Source of the DNA: Acanthosepion esculentum
Lineage: Eukaryota; Mollusca; Cephalopoda; Sepiida; Sepiidae
Assembly (NCBI GenBank): GCA_964036315.1
Contig: OZ038498.1
Location: 9,843,861-9,907,860 of the forward strand
Direction of reading: 5' to 3'
Length of the DNA: 64,000 nt
Positions 45,254 through 56,589 of the stretch are shown here, in pieces. A program made the position numbers and the translations under genes. Position 1 is the stretch's first letter. Each line of letters begins with the position of its first letter. The notes beneath the pieces were generated by a model. It searched no databases. It saw only the letters and a list, made by a program, of their open reading frames with translations, and had not been told where the DNA came from.

Positions 45254-46369
45254 TGTACTGATGCAAGATTGAAAATATGTATTAAGGAACTTTCTGGTTT
45301 AAATGTTCAGAGTTCAGTGATAAATGATAACTGAGTTCAAGTATGAAAAAGCTTGTACAAAAGGATAATAGAATTTTGAGTTTGTTACTTGGCTTTTGGA
45401 CAGACAGTTCACAGCGTAGTGCAATTGTAGCTTTGTGTCTCTGTGTGTGAGAGTAGAATGTAGGTACACGTACGTAGTTGAGCTCTGTTGATTTATTTGT
45501 TCTACTACTGTTCTATTGTTTTATTTTCGTGGTATTTATATTTTTGAGTAGGCTCCAGAGAGGAGCAGGAAAAATATTGAAAGGAATGTTTAAATTATAC
45601 GATGCAACTGATACGCAGACAATGTCACACGTACATTGTACTGATGCAAGATTGAAAATATGTATTAAGGAACTTTCTGGTTTAAATGTTCAGAGTTCAG
45701 TGATAAATGATAACTGAGTTCAAGTATGAAAAAGCTTGTACAAAAGGATAATAGAATTTTGAGTTTGTTACTTGGCTTTTGGACAGACAGTTCACAGCGT
45801 AGTGCAATTGTAGCTTTGTGTCTCTGTGTGTGAGAGTAGAATGTAGGTACACGTACGTAGTTGAGCTCTGTTGATTTATTTGTTCTACTACTGTTCTATT
45901 GTTTTATTTTCGTGGTATTTATATTTTTGAGTAGGCTCCAGAGAGGAGCAGGAAAAATATTGAAAGGAATGTTTAAATTATACGATGCAACTGATACGCA
46001 GACAATGTCACACGTACATTGTACTGATGCAAGATTGAAAATATGTATTAAGGAACTTTCTGGTTTAAATGTTCAGAGTTCAGTGATAAATGATAACTGA
46101 GTTCAAGTATGAAAAAGCTTGTACAAAAGGATAATAGAATTTTGAGTTTGTTACTTGGCTTTTGGACAGACAGTTCACAGCGTAGTGCAATTGTAGCTTT
46201 GTGTCTCTGTGTGTGAGAGTAGAATGTAGGTACACGTACGTAGTTGAGCTCTGTTGATTTATTTGTTCTACTACTGTTCTATTGTTTTATTTTCGTGGTA
46301 TTTATATTTTTGAGTAGGCTCCAGAGAGGAGCAGGAAAAATATTGAAAGGAATGTTTAAATTATACGAT
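45254..46369 (+). repeat. 383-bp tandem array, about 2.9 copies
   Basis: Starting TTGTACTGATGCAAGATTGA, the unit recurs at 45254, 45637 and 46020 and breaks off at ATTATACGAT (46369). By eye the copies are identical. A 79-codon frame is therefore repeated exactly (45478, 45861), but it starts at TTG and is unrecognised, so I do not call it a gene. Identity points to very recent duplication or an assembly effect. Confidence 0.95.
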
Positions 46370-46514
46370 TGGTCAAAAATCAACCAATCACTGATTTTTT
46401 ACTAAACCAAGTTTGGCAAAGTCAATGGCAGAAAATTTGGTGTGGCTACTGCGATGGATAAATTGTCCTGTAGTAAATAGTACTTATTTTCTAGCCAATA
46501 ATTATTAAGTATTT

Positions 46515-46572
46515 TGTGGGCGTGGTGTATCGGAGTAGTTAGTCACTACACTTCTAACCGGTCAGTATTCTT
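46515..46572 (+). repeat. tRNA-like SINE head, 5' part
   Basis: GGCGTGGTGTATCGGAGTAG followed by TTAGTCACTACACTTCTAACCGG has the A-box (TGGTGTATCGGAG) and the D-arm and anticodon-arm layout of a tRNA-derived SINE head. The B box has been lost. Confidence 0.5.
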
Positions 46573-46694
46573 CAATATTTACTTAATTCTGCCTCCATTA
46601 CTTGATTCATTGTTTGTTCACGTTCCTTTTTAATCCAAACAAGTTTGTCGTTTGTTATCTTATTTTTGTCCTGTCAGATTTCACGTCTTTTATT

Positions 46695-46778
46695 TATAAA
46701 ATGTTAGTGGGCCTCGTATGACTCACCCTTATTTGGGGCGCACAGGCCATGTTATATCGCGCCTCCTCCAGGGGGGCT
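46695..46778 (+). mobile_element. LTR/leader-like fragment
   Basis: GTGGGCCTCGTATGACTCAC...GCGCCTCCTCCAGGGG and a CTATCTACAG end resemble 63648-63732 (GTGGCGGGCTCCTTGTGAC...CGCCCCCCCTCCAGGG...CCACTACA). It may be the leader of a related LTR element. Confidence 0.4.
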
Positions 46779-46779
46779 A

Positions 46780-48410
46780 TCTACAGTACTCATTTGTGTC
46801 GCTCAAAAAGTAAAAGAGAATAACTGATTCTGTCCGTGTGACATTGTCTGCGTGAGACTTTTCATGCACGTATACAATGTACGTATGTCTGTGTTGTGCG
46901 TGAGTGACTTACATATCTTTGTGCTGTTTTAATGTATACACACGCGTACACACATACACGCACACAATTTGACAGAATATGAAGAAGACATTGGAATAAA
47001 TACATCCCCCCTGCCATTCGGTCTGGACAAACTCACACTTTGTATTGAACAACAACATTTTAAATTTTGAGACAAAAAAAAGACGTAAAAAAAACGTAAC
47101 CCTAAAAAATAAAATAAAAAATAATTATTGAACTTTTCAGAAATTATTCAGTAATGAATAAAAACATAAAACTATTTTTTTTTTAATTTTATAGAAATAT
47201 TTTAGGTCTGTCATCGAATTAAAAATCTACCTGCGCGCACGCAACCGTACATCAGCACGCAATTTGAATAAAAAAATGACATTTACCGCACGAGGGCTAA
47301 TTAATTTTCCTGTCTGGCAGGAACCCCTAAGTAACTGGAAAAGAAGAGTAACCCGAAATTTACAGCCCTAGGCTAAAGTTATCTTTTGAGTTTTGACTTC
47401 TAAACCAGATATATTTTCTAATAAATGTAGTACAGTATTTTTAAATGAAGAAACAACAATTTAAATTTGAAATTTGGTCATCTTGCCGTCAGCGAAGTGG
47501 CAGGTAGCAAACTGTTTTTAAAAAAAAATTTGCATATTTTTAAAGAGGAAATTTGAGAAGATTTTGTTTTTAAAACATTATCTTATCTCTTCTTTGAAAA
47601 GAAAGGTAGAGAGTGAGAGAGGGGGATGGGTAGAGAGAGAGTGAGTGTGGTAGAGAGAGAGAGAGAGGTAACAAGGGAGTGAGATATACAGAGAAGAAAT
47701 AAACATTTTTAATAACTTTTCAATCATAATGAAACATTTTTATGAATCCCTCAAGCACATGAATTTTGTAACATTTTCTTTCTTTCTTTGCTTCGAGAAT
47801 AATGAAGAATAACGCTTCAGAGAACATCCTTAGAACATGGGTGTTTGCCAATGAAACAACTCGTGTTTGTTTTGTTTAACCTCGGCTGTCTCACTGAAAA
47901 CCGCCCACTTTTTTTTTTGCTTTAACTATACTTTTTTTAATTAAACTTTAATTATAAGAAATATCACATTTACAATAAAAGATCAACTAAGTCAAGCAAG
48001 TGTATTATTACTTTTTTGTTTTTCTTAACATTCCCTTTCCAGGATCAAGTTCTAAGAAAAAAAGTTTTAAAATCCATTTTTTTTTCTTGAGATCAGCCCT
48101 AAGTACAAAATATCGTTCAATGTACCAAAAATTTAATGTTGCATTCATTCAGTGGATTTTTCTGTGTGCCCACGTCGCTGCCGAATGCGACACAGGGTCA
48201 GTTAAAAAGTTGGTTAAAAAAAGCAAATAAAAAGCATTTGAAATTAAATAATATCTTTCTTTTATTGAGTTTTGATGTTACAAGTCAGAGCTGATTTTCA
48301 GGTACGTGGGGTCCAATTAAAAACAAAACAAAACATGACTTGCATTCCTCAAAGTCAAAGCAAAGCCTTGTGCTTTAATGACTAAAAACCCGATGCGATC
48401 GAATTTCTAG
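46780..48410. other. Intergenic DNA
   Basis: GA-rich microsatellite at 47605-47670 and alternating CGTACACAC-type sequence at 46930-46965. A frame at 48000-48230 with an upstream acceptor-like CCTTTCCAG is unrecognised. Confidence 0.35.
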
Positions 48411-48414
48411 AGTT

Positions 48415-48835
48415 TTCATAAAATTAGTTATGGTGGGAGTGGGGTAATAGATATAAAAAATATTTTTGCCATGACTTTAATGAAAAAAAAAGTATATTTA
48501 TAATAATTTCCATCATCTATGGATAGTTTCTGAAAGTTTCATTAACTTCCGATAATTATTTTTATTTTTGCAAGATTTTCCAAATTAATGTGTGTCATAC
48601 AAAAAAAAACTAAAAAATTGTATATGATGTTATTTTACTAGTGCCGGTGATACAAAGATAAACAAGGTTTTTTTAATAAAAATTTAGAATGTTCTAAAAA
48701 GAAGTAAAAATTTTAAAAAATAATTAAAAAAAACTTTCGTCTTCATAATAACATAAGCATTTAGACGATAAAATCTTGTTTTAGTCAAGTTTGGCGTCTT
48801 TTTTATCATGCTAATTCATTTTTTTAGCGATTTCG
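48415..48835 (+). repeat. Dispersed repeat R, copy 3
   Basis: Same orientation as 10328: ATAAAATTAGTTATGGTGGG, TTTGCAAGATTTTCCAAATT, TTTAGAATGTTCTAAAAAGA, AAACTTTCGTCTTCATAATA and TCAAGTTTGGCGTCTTTTTT follow in the same order. Confidence 0.65.
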
Positions 48836-49224
48836 TGGCGTTACCTAAGTCGTCATTCTTAGGGTCTTTTTTGTCCAAATTCGTGAATTTGTTTTTTGCC
48901 CATGCTTAAAGTCTCGAAAATACAATAAAATTCAATGCCTGTAATGTTCTGTTACAATTATTCAACTTTTTCGCAAGAAAAATCACAAATCAAATTGTTG
49001 TTAAAAAAAAAAAATTACCGCAACAAAAATGTTGTTTTATGATTTTAAGAGCGGAATTATAACATGTCTGTTCGCATTTTTAGATACATTAATTTATTTT
49101 CAATTTTTCTAATTGAATAGTTCACCTATATTGTATATGATCCATTATTGTAAAAAATAATTAAATTATGTTACAATATAAATCTTGTAATTTACAATAT
49201 ATGAATATACTACCTTATGAAAAT

Positions 49225-49458
49225 TGAGATGTAGTAGAGTGGAGGCGGGGCGGGGGGGGGGGCACGTGACCCTCGCTCCAACCCTGAGTTTCAACGACAA
49301 TACCGTGGGAAAATTGCTCTCTAGACCCTTCAGCACTCCCCCTTTTGGGAACGCCTCGGGTAATGACTCCAGCCCACCTCTCGAAGGAGAGGTACTGCTT
49401 TCTTGGTGATGTGGCCTCATGGGGCTTATTTTGAAACCGCCCAGCCGGAGCCAGGTAA
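49225..49458 (+). other. GC-rich patch ending in a consensus splice donor
   Basis: This 230-bp GC-rich stretch ends GGAGCCAG|GTAAGT (donor at about 49454). It contains a perfect 7-bp hairpin ACCTCTC-GAAG-GAGAGGT (49376-49393). It could be a non-coding first exon of a plus-strand transcript, or an element fragment. The GST gene 450 bp downstream has its own TATA box and needs no such exon. No protein motif seen. Confidence 0.3.
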
Positions 49459-49764
49459 GTTAAGAAGTTCTTGAAAGAAAAAGGCTAGTTAAAAAAAAAA
49501 AAATTCTTTTCTTTTTTTCAGCTTCTCTAACTGAAACACACAAAAAAAACAATTTTCCTTTTTTTTTTCACTAAATACTAAATGTTATAGTACATATCCT
49601 TCAGGTGTATTAATTCACCAAATTACTTTTTTTTAAAATCATATATCTAATTTTCAGTATGTACCTACATATACACACTGTGTGTCAAAGCAATATACAT
49701 GCATAAAAATTATATTGCTCATTGAAAGTACAATGTTTGTACAGGGGTACACAGACACAATCAG

Positions 49765-49860
49765 CGAACACGTGATTCTCTGACGTCACGCGCAATGTAG
49801 TATAAATACACCAAATTAATCGCCGCTTAGGAAGAAGGCAAGTGGTTGTTCAGTTGGTGC
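49765..49860 (+). promoter_or_regulatory. GST core promoter: E-box, CRE and TATA box
   Basis: CACGTG (49769-49774), TGACGTCA (49781-49788, a perfect cAMP-response element overlapping CACGCGC, which carries the GCGTG core used by bHLH-PAS xenobiotic sensors on the other strand) and TATAAATA (49801-49808) lie in order. Initiation would be expected near 49830-49840, giving a leader of about 75 nt. CRE/bHLH control of a detoxification gene is plausible but inferred. Confidence 0.65.
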
Positions 49861-49908
49861 GTGCGGTATTAAATTTTATTGGACACGTTTAACAAAGCCA
49901 AACAAACG

Positions 49909-50622
49909 ATGGATATTACTCTGTATTGGGGATCTGGTAGTTTTCCTTGCTGGCGTGTCATGTTGACCCTAGAAGAAAAGGGTCTCGCATACAATTCGAA
50001 AATGATATCCTTTGACAAAAAAGAACAAAAAAGCGATGAAATTATGGCCCTGAACCCTAGGGGCCAGGTGCCAACAATGGTCATTAAAGGGGGATCTGAT
50101 GCTGAACCGGTCGTCATTAACGAGTCTATAGCCGCCTGCGAATATCTAGAAGCAATGTACCCTGACAAAGGAACCCGATTGCTACCCAAGGCTGATACCA
50201 ACCCTGAAGATCTTGCTAGAATCCTGCAAATAGCCCACGAAACCTGTAACCTTCAGCAAAAGGCTATAAAGGATATCTTGTATTACAAATGGTTTACCCC
50301 AGCCGATAATGTAGACGAAGCGTTACTACAGAAGCGCTATAAAATCCTAAGTGAAGAACTTAAAATATGGGAGGGTTTCCTTAAGACTCGCGGTGAACCA
50401 GGAAAAGTATACTTGGCTTCTAATAGTATGTCTATGGCTGACATCATGTTTTTTCCATATCTTGCTTTTTTTGTGAGATTAGGTTTGAAATTGGATCACG
50501 ATCGCTTCGTCTGCCTTGCAGGCTACTACGAATTTCTGAAGGAGAGAGACGGCGTGAAAAAATCCTGGCCCCCTCATTGGAGCAGTGGACCTAGCCCTGA
50601 TCAGCCGTTGGCTAACGTGTAA
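49909..50622 (+). CDS. Glutathione S-transferase, rho class (GST-A-like)
   Basis: A complete, intronless 237-residue cytosolic GST that conjugates glutathione to electrophilic compounds. The start is the ATG at 49909; an upstream in-frame open stretch has no ATG. The N-terminal thioredoxin-fold domain runs to about residue 85. It includes YWGSGSFPCWRV, whose serines sit where the catalytic hydroxyl lies in theta/zeta/rho-like classes. NPRGQVPTM follows with the cis-proline, then INESIAACEYLE with the E-S pair that binds the glutamyl end of glutathione. The all-helical C-terminal domain has SMSMADIMFFPY, the usual (T/S)-x-A-D folding motif, and ends ...YYEFLKERDGVKKSWPPHW. That S-W-P-P-H-W end and the W-G-S-G-S-x-P-C-W-R-V start are hallmarks of fish and mollusc rho GSTs. 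Length is normal for the family. GC content is above the flanks. TATA and CRE lie just upstream. ATTAAA and AATAAA at 51076 and 51142 are possible poly(A) signals. Absence of introns suggests an old retrocopy that gained a promoter, or intron loss. Confidence 0.97.
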   Translation: MDITLYWGSGSFPCWRVMLTLEEKGLAYNSKMISFDKKEQKSDEIMALNPRGQVPTMVIKGGSDAEPVVINESIAACEYLEAMYPDKGTRLLPKADTNPEDLARILQIAHETCNLQQKAIKDILYYKWFTPADNVDEALLQKRYKILSEELKIWEGFLKTRGEPGKVYLASNSMSMADIMFFPYLAFFVRLGLKLDHDRFVCLAGYYEFLKERDGVKKSWPPHWSSGPSPDQPLANV

Positions 50623-50639
50623 ACGTGATTCGGTTCGTT

Positions 50640-53400
50640 ACTTGCTGAAAAAAAAAACTTGTACTTTGTCTTTATAGACTGGTTGTTACAAATGTAGTTA
50701 ACAGAATTATAATACTTAAATAACAGACCTCTTCACTTTTTTTAAAAAATGAAGCCTTCGATCATTATCGGTTACTTAACTAATGTCCGTTGTACTGTAC
50801 TAATTACACTTTTTTACTACTAAAAATAAGGAACTTAAGGACTTTCATCGCCCACTAAATGACGATTTTTTTTTCTCGCTTTAATGTTTTCGAAAACTTA
50901 ATTTTTTTTTTTTTTTTTTTTTTTTAAACCTTTAACTAAAACTAAAAGTAATTCGGAAATGTAGGTTTTAAAAAAAATGTAAGAACGTTGGTTGCATGTT
51001 CACCTCCAGAACAAACCGACTTTAAATTCAAAATAATCAACTTTTTTTTCAATATAACTGTCACATGGACAAGAAATTAAATGGTTTAGAAAAACCATTT
51101 AAATTCAATTTAACCCAAAAGTTAACTTTGAACTTTTAAAAAATAAAATACTGCCCCCTTCAACTTAAATCTTTATTTTAAATAAAATTAAATGTCTACC
51201 TACAAGCTAGCATTTATTTTAAACCCCTTTTTTAGTTCCTATTCTTGACTTTGTATTTTTAATAGAAAAAAGGAAATATAATTTTTAGTTCTAATTAAAT
51301 AAAATATTAAATTTTCATGCTCTTCCAGGGACAATAAACTTGGCGGCGCATCTCTATCCACGATGTACATTTTTACGTCCCCCGTGAGGGAGTATTTATT
51401 TACCCGGTCTACACACTTTGTGACAAGATAGATCTTTTTTAATTTATATACGTGTGAGAAGCCATACACATAGGTATGCATAGAGACCTATCACTGAGTA
51501 ACCTGATCTCTGATCTAATCGCTTCTTTATAAAGTTTTTCTAGGATCCTGGAATAAGCGAAAAGTTCAGTTAACTTGAAATAAATTAATAAGCAAATGAG
51601 TTTTTTTTTTTTTTTTGTTTTTTTAGGAAGCGCCTCTTGGAACAAATTATTTAATTCTCGCCTCTTAACTAGTTTTTTTTTTTTTCTTTTTTCGTAGCAA
51701 AAATCTGATTAGAAGAGGAATGATGCATCTCGCAAATTTTCAAAGTAGATTTTACTAACAGCCACAGTACAAGGGGGGGAAAAGGGATCACTTGGCTATT
51801 CCTGTTTTTTTTTTTTTTGTTTTTTTAACTTTTGCTTTCCTTAGTACTCAATTTTTCTTTGAATTGATCATAAAAAAAGAAAAACAAAGTGGTTGTGAAC
51901 GTTTTAAAAATCTTGATCTTATTTTTCTCTCTTATTAAATAAATATTGCCTTTTTGTTACTTTTGGTAGCCAAATGTCAGTCTGGAGAGTAAATTTTCAA
52001 TGTTTTCCTTTCTGAACTGTTACCTCAACAAATGCATGTTGACCGAACAGTCGCAAATTCACCAGTTGCAGTGACGCAAGCTTATCTTAAAGTTTTTAAC
52101 ATTAATTTCTTAGGCAAATCACAAATTGTATAGATAGCTTGCAATTTTCCAAGAGACAATAATTTTTTTAACAGTGATAATTTCATTAATAATTAATTTA
52201 TTAAAGTTCGGGTTACAAATATATTCTTCATTTAATTTTTTTTCCGTGACCAGTTCTTTTTTTGATTACGAGATTTAGTTGTCTGACATTTAAAATTTTA
52301 AAACTTTAAAAATAAGTTTTAAAATATCAAACTTTATAAATGTTTTTTTTTCAAAAAAAAAAAAAAAGTCCCTGGGTAAATCAATATAAACGAGACCTTT
52401 CCTCGTCACTTTCTTTCCCTCCTGACCGTATTCATTTTTTCTGAAGTTATTTTAGTTTATTTTTTTAGCTAGTAAGTTTTAAAGTTGTTCTATAAACTCT
52501 GGAATCCGTACGAACTGAAAATTTTAAATTCTGATACAATTATTTTGGTTCATCTGATTTAGTTTTTAAAATCATTTTTTGTTCATTGTACCTAAGTTGA
52601 TTTGGTTAACTCTTTTCTTCAGCTCTCATTACTTTGACTACTGAGGTAATTTGCATTTCCATAAAGTTATAAATTACTTTATGCTACAAAAACAATAAAA
52701 ACTTCAGACTCTAAAATTTTGTAAATTTAGTACTGCACTTGATTTAAAAAAAAAAAAACAAATGTAAAAGGTTGAATAAAATTCGATTCTACAGTTACTT
52801 GTTTTGTTCTTTTGTGTATTTATAAATTTATTTTTATAACCTTATTTATTCCTATTTTGTTAGGAATTGTAATTTATTACCAACATAAACAGGCCATCCA
52901 TAAGTTTCTTGAATGTGCGTTTAAAATAAAAATTGGCGTCTGTTTCAAATGCGAGTATCCGCTAAATATTATTAGCCTAAACGTCTGAAATATTAATGAT
53001 CGTAATTAATTAGATTACAAAACAGTTCTGAATATACTTTGCTCAATTGGTTACAGAATTTTGCATGTCCTAAAAAGTAATTTTGATTTTAAATTTTTTT
53101 TTTTTTTTACTTAATTCATTTTTATTTTTAAGCTATTTTCACATCTTGTGTAAAAGTAAAAATTGTAATTTTAATAATTAAAATTACAAATTAAAATTTA
53201 ACTTGTATTCTCAGACTGAAAAAAAAATGAATGCTAAGCAATTCGCATTATAAACTACAGCTTTTTTTTAGCCTTTTTGTTCTTTTAATTTAAAATAGTG
53301 GTCGTATGTATATTTTTTTATTTTTTAATGTTTTGCCACACAAGAAACAGGAAGCAAAGTTCAAGTTTCAGCTTTGCTTAGACTACTACTCGACTATTCC
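50640..53400. other. Intergenic DNA, AT-rich
   Basis: Long T runs (for example 50900-50925, 51601-51616). No gene or element recognised. Minus-strand frames at 51239 and 51439 lack motifs. Confidence 0.45.
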
Positions 53401-53414
53401 CGGGTAGACTAGGC

Positions 53415-53650
53415 CAGGGGTCGGCAACCTTTTAGTTTTCTTTTACTATATGCCAACACTAACAGTATACGTATTTATTTTTCAAGTCAAGGCCTGTTAT
53501 ACTATATTATATATACTTTATTAATTGAAACCGCTAAATATCTTCTTTGTGTTGTAGTAGTTATGACATGAACTCCGATCCAATATTTGCGGCTGTGTGC
53601 CATTTGAAATTGCTTGGTGTGGCACGCGTGCCGGTGGTTGCAGACCCCTG
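53415..53650. mobile_element. hAT-superfamily MITE
   Basis: This 236-bp element has inverted ends CAGGGGTCGGCAACC and GGTTGCAGACCCCTG (one mismatch). An 8-bp flanking duplication is GACTAGGC (53407-53414) and GTCTAGGC (53651-53658), also one mismatch. CAGGGG...CCCCTG ends with 8-bp duplications are diagnostic of hAT elements. There is no coding capacity. Confidence 0.92.
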
Positions 53651-53659
53651 GTCTAGGCT

Positions 53660-55465
53660 TTCTAGTCTAAAAAATATCTAGGACAACTCTGAATCCAAAA
53701 CAGCGGAGAATGCAGTGGGGAAACCAGTTCGTTATTTATCCCCCCGCCTTCCAAAGAAGACCCGACAATTTACAGAAAATAAAGAAAAATCTGTGGAGGA
53801 GAGCTTGCATCACGAAGGAAGTTGGCATTCCATTAAAAAAAAACTTAAAGTAAAATAAAATAGTTAAATCCACGAATGGGTATATAGCCTGATTTGCCAA
53901 CAGTATCAAACAGTTGAGGACTTGTGTAGTAAATTAATGACTTTTAGTTTTGTTTGAGTGAGTTTAACTGAAAAAGAAAATACATTTCTAAAGGATAAAC
54001 TACACTACACATTTATTATCGAAATTAATTTGCCGATGTAATTAACAAATGAGATATCTACGCGTATTAAAATGACCTTACAATAATACATCCTACCGTC
54101 GTAAGGATGAAGATAATTTTCCCTGATGACAATGAATTTTCCTCTAAGTCAGACTATACGCCTGTGTAAGGGAGGCAACACCACCAAATGTTACAAAAAA
54201 TGAATTAAAACTGAACAGAGAATATTACACATTTAAGGCAATAATATTTTTTTTACATATAGCTCTGACCCATATGAAAAATATGATCGTTGCTGTTTAC
54301 GTTATGTGCTCAACTCCTCTTGTTTTACGAGACATTTAATAACTTTCTCTTTGTACTAAGCTGTATTAAGTTAACGAATACTATGTGGATAGTACTTTCT
54401 AAATTTCTACAAGTAACATTGGCCTATAAACACAGGTTACTTGAATATCCATTTTTAAATTGTAAAGAAATGCACTGAAATTTCAGTGAAGATCATGAGA
54501 CAGTGTAATTGTTTCAGATACTTATACATCCTATAAACACACTTGAATTTTTATAGACTTGATGCTTTTAGAATTTGAAAGATGTAAATAAACAGTTTTA
54601 TATAGGCTAACTTTCAATACAGAAGTTGCCAGAGAATTTTTATTTTTAGAAAATATTTAATTTTTAACAGTGTTCTTAATTTTTAAAAATTTACAAGCAA
54701 CATCTGAACAATATAGAAAAAAAAATGTTTGTCCATGACTCAGCTGATAAAAACACTGGAGAAGCTGTTAGATAAAACTGCTTATCAGGAAGACTATCTT
54801 CTAGAAAGATAACATTATATTGACATGCAAAAGAAAGTGGAGAGATTTTATGAACTAACTAACCTGCCTATTACTTTTGCAGCGTTTTTCTTTAAGAACT
54901 TTAGCTGGAATGTCTTACTGTTTCATTGTCAAATTAGTCAATTGATATAAAATAGATATCTGTACAGACCGAAATCTTTGTACCCAATAGTAACATATTC
55001 TCAGATACTATACACAGTTTAGTTATAAAATTATTAAGCCTTTTTACATGTGGGTTACAATTTTTATACTACAACATTATTTGTCAAATTTTTCAAGATT
55101 TATCATTTTTAAATCAAATCTTCATAATATATATATTTTCATTTTTATATGGCTAAAATATTGACATTAAATGCTATGTTAGATTTAAATGTATACTAAA
55201 CAATGAACTGGTATTATATCCATTGTGATCATTTGATTTAAAAAGTACACTTTCATTAAATCATCGCAATAAATTCTACAATATTGTGTACATGATTAAA
55301 TAAAATATATGCAATTGTTATTAATAAAATACTAATATACTGATTTTAAAAGCTAAATAGTTAAACAGACTTTTTTTTAGTTTGTTTTCTTGAATATATT
55401 TTTCATTTGAAAATTACAATAAAACATACAAAAACTATAATAAATATGTTAAGTATTGGATTAAA
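53660..55465. other. Intergenic DNA, AT-rich
   Basis: No gene or element recognised. Confidence 0.4.
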
Positions 55466-55469
55466 CAAT

Positions 55470-55556
55470 TGACTTTGTCTAACCGTCTGTCTCTTCATGG
55501 CCAAAGCAGTTTATGCTCTCACTAATATGAGAGATGGAGGTTCAATTCCTGACAAA
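55470..55556 (+). repeat. tRNA-derived SINE head
   Basis: TGGCCAAAGCAGTTTATG (A-box-like), CTCTCACTAATATGAGAG (5-bp anticodon-like stem with an 8-nt loop) and GAGGTTCAATTCCTG (B box) follow with tRNA spacing. A direct repeat AATATGTTAAGTATTG (about 55443 and 55592) flanks the unit on both sides and may be its target duplication. Confidence 0.6.
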
Positions 55557-55613
55557 AATTATAATAAAACTATAAGACAAAAACAAGAATAAATATGTTA
55601 AGTATTGTTTTAG

Positions 55614-56584
55614 CACTAGGATGGCCAGCTCCTTTGATATATATATAAAATGGCCAAGGTGTCATTTTTGACACCTTATGATTGTTTTTTAATATTTGTC
55701 ATGAAAAATAATCATATATGGTTAATGAAATTGCTCATGTGTTTGCAATACATAGTTTATTAAAGAATATTACTATTACACAACATTAGACATCATTTTG
55801 AAGTAGGCTATAACATTCTTTCTACAATCCTGTAGGACCAACTATTTAGCAATATCTTAGACAATCTTTACATGTTACTAACAGGACCCTAGTTTCATCC
55901 TTTGCACATTTGCCGTGTTATATTATTTCTATCTGTGGAGGTGCTTGCTTGTATATCTGAAGAGGTACATGCTTGTCTAGTGGTTTCATCTTCACCATCT
56001 TGAGAGTCATCAGAATCTGACGGGCTTGAAGATACTTCTTTTTGCGGAAAAAAATCCTTGTCACTATCATCACTTGAAACTTCATCTTCTGATTGGAAGA
56101 TAATATTCAATGCTTCTTCTGCAGTATAGACATCTTTATTTCGATTACGCCGTGAAGCAACCATCTTTAATATATTCAATATTCAAGTCAGAAATAAAAA
56201 GTCTGAAAAGAAATTCACAAAGATTAGTATACCTCACACTGAAAGAAAGTGATTATATATATATATATATAAAAATTATGTGTATGTGTGTGTGTGTATA
56301 GATAGATTAGGGACATAAACACAAGTATTGCTTGTGAGAAATATTTCAATGCATTTACCCTATAAATAGCCTAGGTGTAAAAAATGACACCTCAGCCATT
56401 CAAGGTAAAACCTCAAATATCAGCTATTCCACTGAATATTTTTTAAAGAATTAAGTCTGTTAAGCATCTTTGCTAAAATTCAATAATTGTCCATAAGCCT
56501 CAGCATCGAACCAAAACTAGTTATTCCATAGTAATTTGTTGAAAATTTGAAGGTGTCGAAAACAACACCTCGGCCATCCTAGTG
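55614..56584. mobile_element. Internally deleted piggyBac element
   Basis: The ends CACTAGGATGGCC and GGCCATCCTAGTG are perfectly inverted. Flanking tetranucleotides are TTAG (55610-55613) and TTAA (56585-56588), the piggyBac TTAA target with one mutation. Subterminal hairpins recur: AAGGTGTCA-TTTT-TGACACCTT at 55656-55677 and AGGTGT...ACACCT at 56551-56570. It is only 971 bp, against more than 2 kb for autonomous elements. Confidence 0.9.
55895..56164 (-). CDS. PiggyBac transposase N-terminal fragment (89 aa)
   Basis: The frame starts at ATG 56164-56162. It reads MVASRRNRNKDVYTAEEAL, then IIFQSEDEVSSDDSDKDFF, then an acidic Ser/Asp-rich stretch with SSSPSDSDDSQDGEDE and a stop at 55895. This basic start, T-A-x-E-A-L-x-x-(I/L) motif and acidic linker are typical of the disordered N-terminus of PGBD-type transposases. 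The catalytic DDD core and the C-terminal cysteine-rich domain are absent, removed by the internal deletion. It cannot transpose by itself; whether it is expressed is unknown. Confidence 0.75.
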   Translation of the reverse strand: MVASRRNRNKDVYTAEEALNIIFQSEDEVSSDDSDKDFFPQKEVSSSPSDSDDSQDGEDETTRQACTSSDIQASTSTDRNNITRQMCKG

Positions 56585-56589
56585 TTAAA

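Noticed and set aside
45478..46100. Repeated 79-codon frame in the 383-bp array
   Set aside because: The start is TTG and the duplication is only a consequence of the array; no family recognised.
49869..50201. Minus-strand 110-codon frame
   Set aside because: It is antisense to the GST coding sequence.
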